Below, in pieces: positions 9,300 through 22,900 of a stretch of 64,000 nucleotides of DNA (positions are counted from its first letter, which is position 1; each line of letters opens with the position of its first letter). The notes under the pieces are model-generated. The model was given only the letters and a program-made list of their open reading frames with translations. It was not told the DNA's origin and ran no database searches. The stretch comes from Calocera cornea HHB12733. Its lineage: Eukaryota; Basidiomycota; Dacrymycetes; Dacrymycetales; Dacrymycetaceae. The stretch lies in NCBI GenBank assembly GCA_001632435.1, contig KV423952.1, positions 151,334 to 215,333 of the forward strand. Direction: 5' to 3'. The position numbers and the translations under genes were made by a program.

Positions 9300-10484
9300 C
9301 ACCCTGCCATCTCCGTGTGAAGCACTCTTCGAAACCTGCTGCGTGGCAAGGCAAGAGATTACTTATCATGTACGTTTAAGGCAGAAAGGAGAGGGTAACG
9401 AACCTGAACAAAACCACGCTCAACATGCTGCTGACAGGTGAGGTGGAGGTAAGCTTGCGTAGACACAATGTTGCCTTAGGTAAGAAACAAGGACGCGTCG
9501 TCCAGGTCCCCGCTACCACCCTTTGCATACGCGTGAAGAGCTTGCCAAGGACGAAATCGGGACCTTGGCACCAGAGAACCACTGGATTCTGACAAAATAT
9601 CCCGAGACTGAAGCGACTGAGGGACCACTATCATAGCAGCACTTTGCGAGCAGCAGTCTTGGATGCACCAATGACAGCTGAGAAAAGCCACAAAGCCAGA
9701 AAACATAGACCCTGTTCGTCGACGCTTACTCACGAAGGATGACGCGACAGGATGGCATAACGAAGCACCTTTGGTAAGCGTTGAGCTTGTGGGCCTATAG
9801 ATCTCAAGCACGTCAGTCGCGCGACAGACTGGAACGCAGCGAGGTACCTACCGGGTCAAGTGGAGGTGCTCATGGGCCGCAGTCTGGAGCTGTGACGGGT
9901 CAACGATGAATGCTTCCTATCAACCGTCCATTTCTGAAGGAATGCTGCGCAACGTTGTGGTAGCCTGGCTATACGCCCTATAACCGTGCACAGCTCGCGC
10001 TGAGCGTCGATATATAAAGATGATCATCCCATGGATCAAATCTGTGATCATCCGTCGACGCTACCGGATCGAAGCCGGTCGTACGGTCGTCCTGCGGACC
10101 GGCAACCGCTTGGACCACTCGGAGCGGCCCACATATATACCGGGCGCGTGGGATTATCATCAAAGGTGTTGCTTTAGCGCGTAGTGTAGTGCTTGTCAGA
10201 TTGGACGCTGCGAGCTCGAGAGACGGGCCCTGGGGACGGGTGGTATTGGAAGGCAAGATTGGTCACCTCAGTGCGCCGTTCCTATTTGTCCGCAGCTCCG
10301 GCGGTGGCGATGCGGGCTTCCAGGGTGCAACTTCCCCAGAAAGGAGCTAGCGTCGACATCGTCCAGGGCATCGAGCTCGCCGTCTCCTCAATCCGACAGC
10401 CTATAATCCGCCTGGGACGTGTGTTGGAGTGATGAGGTTGGTGAGAAGAATTGGCGGCACCCGGTCGACGTCGGCTATACCATC
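9300..10484. other. intergenic between divergent nitroreductase and PXA-RGS-PX genes
   Basis: No protein-like frame on either strand. A tRNA-like segment with pol III A- and B-box-like sequences lies on the minus strand at about 10055-10130 but does not fold as a functional tRNA. TATATA-like stretches occur at 10010-10018 and 10133-10139. Confidence 0.45.
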
Positions 10485-13400
10485 ATGACGCCAATAACGC
10501 TGCCCTTACCCGCCCTCGCCCTCCTGCCGCCGGTCGTCGCCCTGCTCATCCCCCTTCTGTCGCCCCTCCTCCGGTCACCGCTTGCCCTCTTCCTCCTATC
10601 CCCCTTTCTATTCATCACATGTCTTGTATTGGCTCTGGTTGCCGTCATTCTCGTCGCGCAAACACTCGATGCTCGTTCGTCCGCATCGGAACGCACACAA
10701 GCCGCGCTCAAGAGCGCAACTCGAACGCTCTCGTTCGCCACACCAGCAGCATGGAGTGTCGTGCTGACGCGCGCATCATGGCCACCAGCACCCCTCCCAG
10801 CGCTACTTCCCGATCAACTGGCGTTGTCTGTTCGACTGGACAACTTGCTTGACCTGGTGCTGTCCGCCTTCATCTGGCCATGGTACCAGAGCCTGTCCCG
10901 ATCCTCCGCCTTCCCCGCCGCGATCAAGACTGCGCTGCACCATGTGCTTGGAATCATCATCTCTCGGGCCCAAGAGATAGACCCCCTCTCCGTGGCCGCC
11001 CAGCGGGTGTTGCCCAAGCTCACCGCGCATATAGACCGCTTTCGAACGGCTGAAACGCTCCTGCGCGGCGCAGACCTGTCAAGGCACCTCACGCAGTCCA
11101 CCACGCTCGATCTCATGCTCGCTCAAAAGTATGGCGCACTCCACCCAGCAGTGGGTAACCTCAGCAGTGTGGATACGCGGCAGACGGAGGAGGCACATCT
11201 GCGCAATATGATTGGAAGGGTACTTCCTCGTCTGCTGCCGGAGAACGAGGCTGCCAGTGGTGCCGTCAGCATCATCGTGCGGGAGATAGTGGCCTGTGTG
11301 GTGTTTCTACCACTGGTGGATATGTTGAGCGAGCCGGACTTCTGGAACCGCATTGTCGAGGATGTGGTACGTCTGCTCCAATTCCTTGATCCCGTAACCT
11401 CTTCTGATTGTCATTACATAGACTTCGGAAGTCATCCAGCAGCAACACCTCATCTCTCGAGTGCGGCATATTCTCAGCCTTTCCACCTCCGCCCCCGGAA
11501 CTTCAGTCTCACTCAGCTCTCCTACTGCTCAATCGCTGCAACCAGTTCGGCTGCGGATGGAGGACATCTCGCCTCGAACCTCCACCAAGCAGTTCGAGAG
11601 TTTCATTCGGAGTGTCGCTCGCTGTGACAGCTTACTGGATGCAAGGAGGCTGAAAAATGATATTTCCAGCGAGATACGGAAGACAAGGGTACTCCTTGGT
11701 GCGTGCTCGAACAATTCGAATTTGGACATCACTGATCTTAGTTGCATGTAGCTTCAAGCCAGAGCAAGGAAGATCTGCTGGCTGGTTACAAACCCGAGCT
11801 CATCGTCAAGTACCTGGATAGGCTCTACACCGCGAACCGTGCCGTCGAGAAGCGCATAGCCGTACTCTCTGGCGAACCTACACTGCCCACGATTCCGGCT
11901 AGCACCTTGTCGCCGACGTCTCCACCCCTACGAGTCAATGGGCCAATGCCTACGCTGCGTACCATTCTCATGACGCCTGAGAGTCTGAGCTATTTCATGG
12001 AGTTCCTCGATCGACGCGGCAAGAGCCTGTCTGTGCAGTTCTGGCTTACCGTCGAGAGCTTCAAGGACCCACTCGAGACCATCGACGCCGATGCTGACGA
12101 TGATCACGAAGAAGCCGATGACAACATTCCCATACCTAACGGAGGCACCGGTACCTTGAGAGAAGATATCCAGCTCATCTGGGACCTATATTTTTCGGAG
12201 GCGTCTGTCCAGCGACCGAGAATCTCCCAGAAGTATGTCGACGCTGTTCGTGGATTCTTGAACAAAGAAGGACCCCTTACTCGAGGCGATGAGCGCAAGG
12301 TCCGACGTGCTGTGTTGAGGATGCAGATGGAGATGGAACAGGAGATGGAGGGCGCCTTTGAAGAGTTCAAGCGCGGTGAGCTTTGGCTGAAGGCTATAGC
12401 AGCTGGCGGCAATACCCCGACTGCGCCATCGCCTGGTCCAGCCGCAGTCTCCAGCTTTCAAGACATCCACTCGCCCATGGAAGAGAGTAAGCGCAGACGC
12501 CCTCTGCCTCAGTATATCGCTCAATCTCAGCCCATCATCGGCACCGTGAAGAATCCCATCCGTGGCAGACCTGATCCTGAATTGAAACGACCCGCTTCTG
12601 TTCGAACTCCAAGCGCTGACAGTCGCGATTCTTCAATGCAGCGACACGGTGGACATGGCAAACGCCCAAGCCTCGACAGCACCAGATCCAATCTAGATGT
12701 TCTCTTTGGCGTTGCGCCAAAGGACAGAGCACCCCTGTTTGGCGATGAGATCGAGGAGCGCGTGAGTTTGTTTGGCAAAGACAGTGGTCCTGAGGATGAT
12801 GGAAGTCGTGGCCCACCCCCTGGACGGGAGATCTTAACCGAGGGTCGCGCACCTCTTTTCGGAAGCGCACCGGAAGTGGGATGGGAAGGTGAAGGAGAGG
12901 CTGAAGTGCCGGAGGGCGTGGTCGATATTGAAGCCATCCAAGCTGCCTTGACGGACATCATTGCCGACGAGAATGGTACCAGGCAGGAGGCCGAACGCTA
13001 TGACGACGAACGAGTGTCGGGGCTGGGGTTGGACTCAGAACCAGGCTCAGCTCTGCGCGAAAAAGAAGACGAAGAGTGGAAACTTGCTATACCGGGCGAT
13101 CCGCATCTACTCAGTTCCATCGCCAGGCTCGGCGAGAAAATGGCGAGCCTCGAACAGCAGTCTTCCATCCTCGATGCCCTCATCCGCAAGGCTGAGCTGA
13201 CTGGAGATACAAACGAACTGCAACTCTTGGGCAAAAGCAAGGCAGCCATGGACCGGGAGCTCCGAGAAGTGAGCTTCCAGCGAGAGCAGTTCGTCATGCA
13301 AGAGAGGAACGGAGTCCTGACTCCAGAACGCACCAGAGTCAAAATTGTGGGTACTGCCATGGCGGACGAAGAAGGTGCAGTTGGTCGTCAAGTGGTCAAA

Positions 13401-14549
13401 TATGCGATTCAGGTTCAGCAGCTTGAGGAAGACGGCGATGGCGAAGGAAGTAGCAGTGGCTGGGTCACAGCCCGACGGTACAGCGAGTTTTGGGCCTTGC
13501 AACAGCGGTTGCGAGAGAAGTTCCCGGAGGTCAGACACTTGGAGCTGCCTGCGAAAAAGCTCGTCAATACCATCAGCGCAGTCGTCGATGCAAGAAGGGT
13601 TGCTTTGGAAAAGTACTTGCAGACGCTACTGAGCTATCCCACCGTCTGTGCCTCGGAAGATTTACGGGCTTTCTTATCGCGTTCTCCGAAATACACTCCA
13701 ACTTCGTCAAGCTCCCCACACACAGCATCTCGTGCCGCATCATTCTTATCTCAGCCCACCGACTTCATGCGATCTCTAACTCGGTTAACATCATCTATCG
13801 CGGACGACATATTTATGGGCCCTTCTATGCTCGATGTCCTGATTCAACGCCTGACTCAGCAAGCGAAGTCAGAGGAAGAGCTCGGCAAGCTCACCGAAGC
13901 GGAAGGTTTGAGAGGTTTGGAGGGTGAAAGCGGAGGAGCTGGTTTCGCCGGCCCGATCTGCGACCTCATCCTTTCCATCTTCGAACTCAACGATCGGAAC
14001 AATTGGCTGCGACGACAAGCAGTGGTCATTATTCTGCAGCAGGTTCTCGGGAGTACCATTGAACGGTGCGTGTTGCTTCTGCTGGCGGTGAGGTTGATCT
14101 GATGCACAACAGGAAACTCCGGGATACCCTCAATGCGAACCTAGAGGAGCCGAAGCTCGTGGCTTACGTTGAGAAACTGCACGAGATCGCGTTTCCGGGA
14201 GGCAGGTTCAGACAGTCCAATCCGCCTCGCACAGCAGATCAGAAAGCACGAACACGGGATGAAGCGAATAGAAAACTTTCCGCGCTCATGCCGGGTATGC
14301 CGTGTTCTGCGATCGTAGAATCTATGCTCACGCACTCCAGATCTGTTCTCGAACATGATTGGACGATCAAATGCGCGTCGCGGTGCGCGACGGATGTTCG
14401 CTGTCCTACAAAATCAACGACTCAATCGACATATCATTTATACTATAATGGATGAAGTGAGGATTTCTCTCGACTTTATCTGACAGATGCTAACCGTCCT
14501 TCAGGTCTTTTTCGCACTCTTTCCGGATCTGGTTACCGATGAATCATGA
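10485..14549 (+). CDS. PXA-RGS-PX-nexin_C membrane protein (Mdm1/SNX13 family)
   Basis: Six exons, 10485..11366, 11422..11698, 11752..14065, 14113..14294, 14341..14456 and 14505..14549, encode 1271 aa in consistent phase. Two N-terminal hydrophobic segments (about residues 5-60) anchor it in the ER membrane. The PXA domain follows (about 120-320), then an RGS-homology domain (about 455-600, starting LRTILMTPESLSYFMEFLDR), a disordered Ser/Pro linker, a PX domain (about 913-1033, ARRYSEFWALQQRL and LPAKK) and a nexin_C domain (about 1113-1265, IERKLRDTLN, RRMFAVLQNQRLNRHIIYT, ending FFALFPDLVTDES). This order is diagnostic of Mdm1/SNX13/14/25, which tether ER to endosome/vacuole membranes and bind phosphoinositides. 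The ATG at 10485 immediately precedes the membrane segment; no closer in-frame alternative is better. Confidence 0.93.
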
Positions 14550-16632
14550 TACCTCTGCACGTGTTACCCGAATGAGTAGATATCCTAACATTCCAATCCC
14601 CACATCGATTTCTTCAGTATCAATGACTGATCTTGTGACATATGACGGACGTCGCTGCGTCTTAGATAACCACGCGGTGCAGGGGAGGGCGTAACTACGG
14701 TCCGGGGACCGCTTGACGACGCGTGGGGCTTGGGGTCCGGGAACAGTCAGCCAGCCCATGGTCGGCATGGGTCTGGACTCATGCTATCGCTCTTTTGTTC
14801 CATTGCGGGCTAAGAGTTCACCATCGGACGGGCCATCTATTTGTTTACCTCATCCCTGTTAGGCAAAGCAAGCGCTGCAGTATAAGTACTGTCATCAATC
14901 ACTACCGCCTTCATCTTTCGGCGGCCAGTCAATGGTTCTCTCATCAATCGGTCATTCCTATGTTCCACGCAATTCTCTTCTTTTACCATCATACGACTGC
15001 GGCCCTGCGGCCGTATTGTAAACGCTTTCAAGATCTGATGATATTGGACATCTGTCCGAGGGGGTCGGAACATCCCTGCTGGTGGTGAACAACCACTCTG
15101 CTTGGGCCTGCGCGACTCAGCATCACCCTCTTCTCGCCCGTCTCTACTTGCCAGACGGCCGATGACAACAGCTACCCGCCGGTACAACAGCGCTATGATC
15201 TCCATGCCGCCCTCACTACCATCGTTCGCCCTACTCAGGAGTTATTGTATCACGTACAGTGGTATTGCACAACCCCAACGGGCAGAATGCGATCGAGCCT
15301 GACCCCTCGCTTACATACATACACATATATATGCATACGCGCGCATACGTACCCTTTCTTACGGCATACCATTCATCCGCATTTGGGGTTCGCTCCGCCG
15401 ATTTGAATAGCCCAAATACACCCAATACACACACGAAGGTCTGGCAGCGGCAAATGACGCCCTGGGCCACTGAGCGGATCGGCAAAGCCCGTTCCACTCC
15501 GCCGAGAAACACGTATATGTACGAGAACTCTCACACCTACCTGCGTCTGGGGGAGCACGGTTTCCCCCTGGAAAACGCGCGCAAAACCAATCAAGACATG
15601 GGTTTATCCGGTTTTCCGGCTCCCGTGCGGAGCCAATGCTCCCCACGCGCCGCGGTCCTGCTCAGGTACCGACGTCCCCGCCTTGATCAACCGCTATTCT
15701 TAGGGCTCAAGCGCTAAGCTCGAGCCAAAGCAGCACAATGGCCGCATCAACGTCATTTTCGCAAGTCACACCCGCTAAGGGCCGATCCCCTGTCCACAAA
15801 ATTATTTTCTCGCTTGTTAGCCGCGTCTTTTGCACACTTGTTGTGACGCGTCCCTTGGTGCACGCGGGCTGCGGACCCTGAGAGGTTCGTCCAGGCGACG
15901 TGGCCGTAATCTTCGGCGCGGGTTGCGCCCGGCAACTGCGTTGCCGACTTGCGGAAGATGTCGAGGACACCAGGGCCATGCGGGGCCGCGCCAAATTGCT
16001 CTGAACCAGCTCGCTCGCGGTGGCTAGCATTGGATTGTTGCACATGCATCGGTCCTCCTCGTCCCCACCCACAACATCTGCGGTCGTCCGCGCTACTAGG
16101 GTCGTGTCTCTCGCGAACACAACTGCAGATTCCACCATTCCACCGGCGCCGCCCGCCCTGCCCCGGCACGGTCTCGTAACAGCCACTGGAACGTGAATAA
16201 CTGTATTGCATTGTATTGTAATCAGGCCCGCTTCCCGCTTCTGGAGGGTCGATGAGGTTATCTCGCGTACCGCGCGAGGGTGAACACGGATGAAGTCAGC
16301 GGTCAGCGCGGCGCGAAGGCTGTCTCAATTTTTCAATGCAGCCACGAGAAGCGCAGGATACCCTCCCACAAGCCCATGCGCAAACCGCGTCGGCACCCTC
16401 GCACAGGGCCAGCCTCCAGTCTCTCCCGCCCCGCCTGGCCCATCCATCCCATTCCCCCGATCCCTTCTTGCGGTACATTCGATAAAAACTCTTGGGCGCA
16501 CTTTGCACGCCGCCCTTTTCTCGCCCGTGCCGTCGCTCACCAACGTACGCCGTCTCTTGATCCTCCCACCCAAGGCGCGTATGGCTGGTCTCTTCGAGTC
16601 GCCCTCTTCCTAAACCCCACCGAACGAACGCA
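14550..16632. other. 2.1-kb intergenic stretch, no supported gene
   Basis: Only chance-like frames on both strands. A short TATA/CATACA-type simple repeat lies at about 15312-15350 (with CATATATATG and GCGCGC). AT-rich TTGTATTG repeats near 16204-16222 may belong to the promoter of the DUF6533 gene. Confidence 0.5.
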
Positions 16633-18648
16633 ATGAGTGGCATATTCGACCAACTGGTCACGGAGCTCAGGGATGTCGTCCTAGTGCGGTCGTTTCTCAG
16701 TCAGTGCCCTATCCCCGCGCTTCAGGTTCCAGAACTCAAACTGATCCTTACGTGATCCTGTGCGCTGCTTAGTCGCTAGCGCTGCGCTGCTTGTTTATGA
16801 TGTGAGCCCTGCTTACCAAAGCTAGACATTGATCGAGCACTGACACGCATATAGCACAGTATGTTGTCGTTGTTTCGCCCGTTGTTCGCCTCTGACCGCG
16901 TCGTGTTCGCCTCCGCCCAGTCCTCACATTCCCCGCCGAGGTGCGCACCAGGGTCCCTACTCCGCGGCCGGAAAGCTAACGAAAAGCAGGTCAAGTACAT
17001 CTGGCCATCAGAGCGGTCACTCGGAAAGACACTGTTCCTGATAAATCGATATGTTGTCCCGTGTATAGTGGCAGTTGGTGAGTCGAGTCATCGCCGCTTT
17101 TGAACTGGTATTGATCAGGCGTTCATAGATCTGTACGGTATGTTGGTCCTCGAAACGACGCATAGAAAGGTCATTGACAAGGTGCAAAGAATTCGGAGGG
17201 CTAACAACAAATCTATCTCTTGATGTGAGCACATCGCTCTTGACCGACTGCGGGCTGTACCTGACTCCACTTTGCAGTTGTAAGTTCCCACATCGTTTCA
17301 GAGGCGCTTGTCCTCACGCCCCATCAGTTGTAGAATCTGGACGCTTATGAATGGTACCTTCCTTTTCTTCTCAATGCAGCGTCAGTCCTAACCTGGATAC
17401 GTCAGCCGTCCTCATTCTCTCCTCCCTTGCTGTTGTCAATCGTGAGCGCGTCCCTCCTGGCCAGCCCACAACCTAACTGTGTCTAGTCATCGTCGCCATC
17501 CGGGTTCATGCGTATGTGTAAAGTCTGACAGGGATAGGGCATCGCTAACCCAGATGGTGCAGACTATACTACGGCGCCAAATGGGTTGCTTGGGTGCTCG
17601 GCGTAGCATGGATACTATACGTCGCCACAACCCTGGCGATCTGCCTCTACCTCATGATCCACGAGATCCGTGGGTTTGCTTCAGCCGGAGAGCAAGCAGC
17701 TTCTGACCCGCTTCTTCTGCAGTTCCAACCGTAACCCCTATCCCCATTGCTAACATCTGCTTCGGCACCATCCCACGTTCATTCTTCGCAATCTGGGTGC
17801 CTGCGGCTTGCTATGAGATGTGAGTGGCGAAGTTCTTCTACTTGCGGTTCCGTCACTCACCACCTCTGCAGTGTCACAGTCTCACTAACATTGGCAAGAG
17901 CATGGCACCATGTCAAAAAGGAGGACAGCACGCTGATTGCGTATATCCTCTGTAAGGGTTGAGCTGTGTTTTGTCTTCATCTCTCTAAAACATTCGCCTA
18001 GATCGTGATGGCTTTGTTTACAACGCCGTATGCTATCCCCCCCCCCAATCGATTACAGCTACTAACCCACTGTGCAGAGCAAGCTTTCAGTCTTATTGGC
18101 GAACGTCTTCATGTTTGCTTTTGCAGACGTAAGCACGATCTCTCAGCCTGTTTCATAGCCTGACTGGCGTGAACAGATGTACCAAGTCCTCATACTCAGA
18201 GAATGGGTCTTGGTCATTGCCAACATCATTGGCTCGCGAAGTAGGTTTTATCTGCATGTTGCAGCGCGTTCTCTGACATGCTGTAGTGTCGATCAACCTT
18301 AGGCAAGCACCAGAAAAGATGCAGACCAGTGCGTTCTCAGGGGAGAACTTTGAGATGCGAGCACGGGCGAGCTGGTCCGTTCCGCACATCACGCGCTCCC
18401 AGGACCTTCTTGCCAGCACGAACGGCGTGCCGATGGGCAGGGGCCGGTCTATCTTGCGAAATCCGACCAGTGCCACAGCCACCCATGGGAGCGTGCGAGT
18501 GGAGATCGTGAAAGAGGAGGAATGGGAGGGCGACGCTGACCCTCCGGAAGACTGGGAGCAGTTCGATTCTGAGGAGGGAGGAAACGAAAAACGCATATCC
18601 GACCACTCGCAGGCCTCGCTGATTGAGGGCGCGGGTGTTGCAGTCTGA
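16633..18648 (+). CDS. DUF6533-type seven-helix membrane protein, 18 exons with microexons
   Basis: Exons: 16633..16699, 16773..16801, 16855..16858, 16921..16940, 16990..17077, 17129..17137, 17190..17224, 17278..17279, 17328..17353, 17406..17441, 17487..17511, 17563..17669, 17723..17819, 17872..17951, 18002..18027, 18078..18128, 18177..18240 and 18287..18648. They sum to 1128 nt (375 aa) with every phase closing. The N-terminus reads FLIASAALLVYDHILTF then PAEVKYIWPS and SLGKTLFLINRYV, the diagnostic DUF6533 block of Agaricomycete membrane proteins. About seven hydrophobic helices follow, including the typical FFAIWVPAACYE, then YRDGFVYNA. The cytosolic tail (from about residue 255) is Ser-rich and acidic. 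Exons 3, 6 and 8 are 4, 9 and 2 nt. Function is unknown; a receptor role has been suggested only from topology. Confidence 0.85.
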
Positions 18649-19968
18649 GTCTCGTCGTGGCCTTTCGACACCGCTTCGTCATCCTCTACCTTCGTTTCGA
18701 CGCGCGCTCGTTTTGGCCGAAAAGGACTCGTAGGCTATAGCGTTGTATTGATTGGAATTGGTCTGTTGGTGCTGTGGCACTGTCTGTCTGTCATTACTTC
18801 CATACCGAGAACTGTAACTGTAACACTAATTTAATAGAGCAACGAGACGCTCTTGTACTGTTTCGGTCTGGTCTTGGGCTGCGCTGCTGCGACCTAACGG
18901 GCTAGTCATACATTTCGATAGGCTGACACGTGATTTGCGGATCACATGGAGATCCGTTGATAAGACGACGGAGCACATGGGGCGGGAATACAGCGCCAGA
19001 GACATCTGCTGGTCGTGTGCAGCGGAATGGGAGACATTCCGACTGCCAATACTGTAGCGCCTATGTAATAAAGGCGCCGACGCACAAATGCATAGTAGTG
19101 TAAGACGGACGCCCAGTGCTCTATCATGCATTACAGCTGCGAGCAGAATGCATCTGGTTACGATCTCATGCTAAAGCAATCGCTGCGAAATCGGGGAGCG
19201 GTTTCAGTCAGCTGTTCGCATGCCCCAGTGGGACCTCTGATCAGGTACGTATCGACATCATTGGTCTCTGCAGCTGCAGCTGGCCCACTGGGCAAGAAAA
19301 GCGGCGCAGAGCCCGGACGAAAGCAGCTCGCGGCCGAGAGCAGCGAGCTGGGGGGGAGTGTATGGGTTCTTGAGCCGGAAGCGGGGCACGCGGGAGGGCC
19401 CGAAGCTGTATTCAAGTCCTACGGCCGGTGTTGTGCGAGGGAAAGCAGGGGTGCCGGGGCGCATGAGGATCCTGGGCCAAAGGGCCGAACCGTACCGAAT
19501 CGTACCGGCCCCACTTTCTGGAATTTGGGGATAGTTAGAGGTTCAGATATATTGGGTTTGTATGGCCAGCGAGGGTGTGAAATACGGTTCAGTAGACTAC
19601 CATGCAGTACCAAGCTCCCGAAAGCGGAGTACTGGTATGCAGCAGAGAAACCGCTCTCGGGGCCACAGCCCGAGTTTGCACCCGTGTGGGTTAGGGCACT
19701 TGCTGCACGTGACGAGGCGTGATCTAAGCAAATCCGACGCGTCGTCGCTCGTCTCCCGTCCTCGCGGTCAGGTCACGCACCAAACCCTTCGCACGCGCCG
19801 CCACCGTCCCCCCCCACCCATCTGTCGGGCATCACTCCAGCGCCCGCGCCCGCGCCCACCCAGCACCAGCACACGACCCCAACCACACTAAGGCTCGACG
19901 ACCATCCCTTTCCCGGCTACTTGGAACGACAGCAAGCGACACGATACCACACGACGCGGACCGACGAG
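18649..19968. other. 1.3-kb intergenic stretch
   Basis: No protein-like frame. A C-rich pyrimidine stretch with CACGACCCCAACC at about 19800-19890 immediately upstream of the coiled-coil gene looks like its promoter or leader. Confidence 0.5.
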
Positions 19969-22900
19969 ATGAAGGATCCTCTTGCGGATCTGCGGGAGGC
20001 GCTCGAGGAGCTCACCCTTGGGGCTGAGGAGACGTGGCAGGATGCGCTGCAGGCGGTTGTGGACGAGCGGGACGAGCTGCTGAGGCGCGCTAAGGGCGCC
20101 GAGGCGGAGGTCATGCAGCTCAAGCAGTCGCTCGCTGCTGCTCAGGAACACGTCGACCTCCTGCGAGCTGAGCGGCCAACCCCGTCCGAGCTTGACGAGC
20201 AGTACCAGCACCAGCGGGACGCGGTTGAGGCGGATCGCATACGGGTCGCCAAGCAGCTCGCGGAGATCTCAAGTAGTATTAGGGAAAAGGAAGCGTCAGT
20301 GTCTGCGGTCTTTGTCCAAGAGCCGGATATTGACACTTTGCTTAGGGAGGTCCTGCGCGACCTCCAGGGCACCGCGTCCACCTCCGCCTCCGCCTGGACA
20401 GTAACGAACTACGCGCCTTCTCCGGTCATCCCGGAAGCAGAGGACCTCCGCGCCTCCCTCAGCGTCTCCTCAGCGTGGGTCTCTCCCGACCAGTACGCGC
20501 GCACCATCTCCCCTATCTTGGACGCGGTCGACCGCCTGCGCGCGGAGCGCGATGCCCTGCGGCGCTCGCTCGACTTTGCGCGGAACGAGTATAGGTTCAC
20601 GGTCGCTGATTTGGAGGAGAGGTTGGCGCGGAGGGTGGACAAGACGGGGGCGGAGGCCAGCCTGGAAGAGGTTGAGCTGCTCACGAGCGAGCTGGATGAG
20701 GCGAGGACGAAGGTCGGGGATGCGGGAGTGCTGGCGGCAGAGCTCGCAGCGCAGAACGCGCGCTTGGCCGAGGCGGAGGAGACGATCGTGAAGCTGCAGA
20801 ACACCATTGCGGAAGGCCACATCGCCGTCCAGAACATGGACCCGAGCGCCCCAACTGCCGAAGCCGAAGCGACCTCCCTCCGCACCGCACTCTCCCACGC
20901 TGTCGTCTCAGCGCAAGATCTCTCCGACCAGCTCTTCGCCTCCCAATCCGCCCTCTCCATCAAGGAAGATCTTCTCTCCGAGCTCACTGCCCAGCTCATC
21001 GACATCACCTCCCAGCGCGATGCCCTCCAGATCGAGGTGGACGCTCTCCAAGTTAAGATCGCCAACTCCAACCCCGCCTCGGACAAGCTCATGTCCGACC
21101 GCGTGGCGCTAGCGCTCCAAGTCTCTCAGCTGCGCTCCGAGCTCAACCTTACCGGGCAAGCGATGAACGTCGCGCAGACGACGATCGCCAACTTGCGTGA
21201 GGACATCCGGCTCTCCACGTCGGAAGACACGGACGAAACGATCCTCCGCTTGCGCGCGCAGAGGGATACGATGGAGGCGCGTGCGGCTGAGTGTGAGTGT
21301 ATGGTGGAGGAGATGAGGAGGGAGCTTGCGCGCGTGGGCACTGACCTCAAGCTCGCCGAGGAGCGCATCGGGTTCTTCGACAACGAGCTGGATCAGTCGG
21401 AAGCCACCCATCGAGAGCTTGAGGCGAAGGTGTCGGAGCTCGAGCAGGAGCAGGCTGAACGCGTCGCTGCGCTGCAGGTGGTCGAAGACGAGAAGCGCGA
21501 GCTGCAGGCCGCTGTGGAGGCCCTGCAGCGGCAAGAGGAGGAACATGCTGGGCGCATTGGCGTGCTGCTGCAGGAGAAGGAGGCTGCTGAGCAGGCCCAC
21601 ACCGCACTGCAGGCCCATATCGGGGAGCTGCAGTCGACTATCGCCGAGCTACAAGTGTCCAACGCGGCTGTCCGAGCGGAGCAGCAGCTTGCGACCGAGG
21701 AACTTGGATCGCCCGAGTCTGCGCCCGTGGACGGCACCTCCGGCGACGAGCTGGTGCCTACGATCGCCGCATTCTTCGCTGCTGTTCACCAACAGCGCGT
21801 CCTCAAGTCAGACGTGAGCGACCTGAACGTCGAGGTGGCTACGCTTCGGACGGCGCTGGATGCGAAATCCGGCAACCTTGAAGCTTCCATCGCGAGCTAC
21901 GAAGCGGCAATCCTCGAGAATGTCGCCACACAGCACCAGCTCACTTCCCTCAAAGTGCAACAAGCACAGTCGACATCAGCACTCACCGCTGCACAAGGCA
22001 AAATCGCCAAGCTCTCGGACGAACTCTCCACGGCACGCACAGAAGTCGAGATCATGCTTGAGCGCGTTTCGAAGGTCCAATCATCGACGAACATGCGCTC
22101 AGAGGAAGCGCAGACCAAAGTGGAGCAACTGGAGAAGTCCAGCGCGGAGCTGCAGGCCCGTCTTGCCGCTACCGAGGAAGAGCTCCAGGCGGCCGTTCAG
22201 GCACGCGAGCAGGTCGAGCAGGAACGGGAACGCATCCAGTCCGATGTGCGTGAGCTTGAGCGGGCCCTGGCTGCTGCTCAGCAGGAAGCGGCGGAGGGCA
22301 AGGGTCACGAGACGGTTGTTGCCACCTTCAGGATCCAGCTCGAGGAACGGGAGAAGGAGATCGCCGTCGTCCGTGAGAGCTTCCAGCTGGAGCTGCTTTC
22401 TGAGCGGGAGACCGCTGCGGCACAGCGACAAGAGTTCACCGACACTATCTCGGCGCTGGAGTTCACCATCTCCTCTCTCGAGGGCAAGAACACGGAGCTC
22501 GAGGTCTTCCGCGAGAAGGCCACCGAGTTTGACGGGCTGAACCAGCAACTCAAGATGAACGTCCAGGCGCACGCCGAGGAGTCCAAGGGTCTTCGGGAGG
22601 AGCTTTCGGTCACTACGGAGCGCATGACCGCTGAGATGACGAGGGCTGAGCAGCTCGAGCGTCAGCTGGTGAGCGAGGCGCAGGCTGCTAAGGAGCAGCA
22701 GGAGAAGTTGGAGGCTCAGCTAAAGGAACTGGGTGGTCAACTCGGTGCTGAGCGCGCTGCGAATGCGCAGCTGTCTTCTGATCTTGCTGCGGCCAAGGAG
22801 ATTGCGGCCAAGCACGAGCGAGCCGCTGTCTCGCTGCAATTCGACGCTGCCTCCTCTCAGAGCGATCTCAAGAGGGCACAGGCTGCACGCGCGAAGCTGG

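Noticed and set aside
15707..16211. Two overlapping minus-strand frames of about 150 codons
   Set aside because: Two mutually exclusive frames of similar length in GC-rich DNA, no recognisable motif, no introns connecting them to anything.
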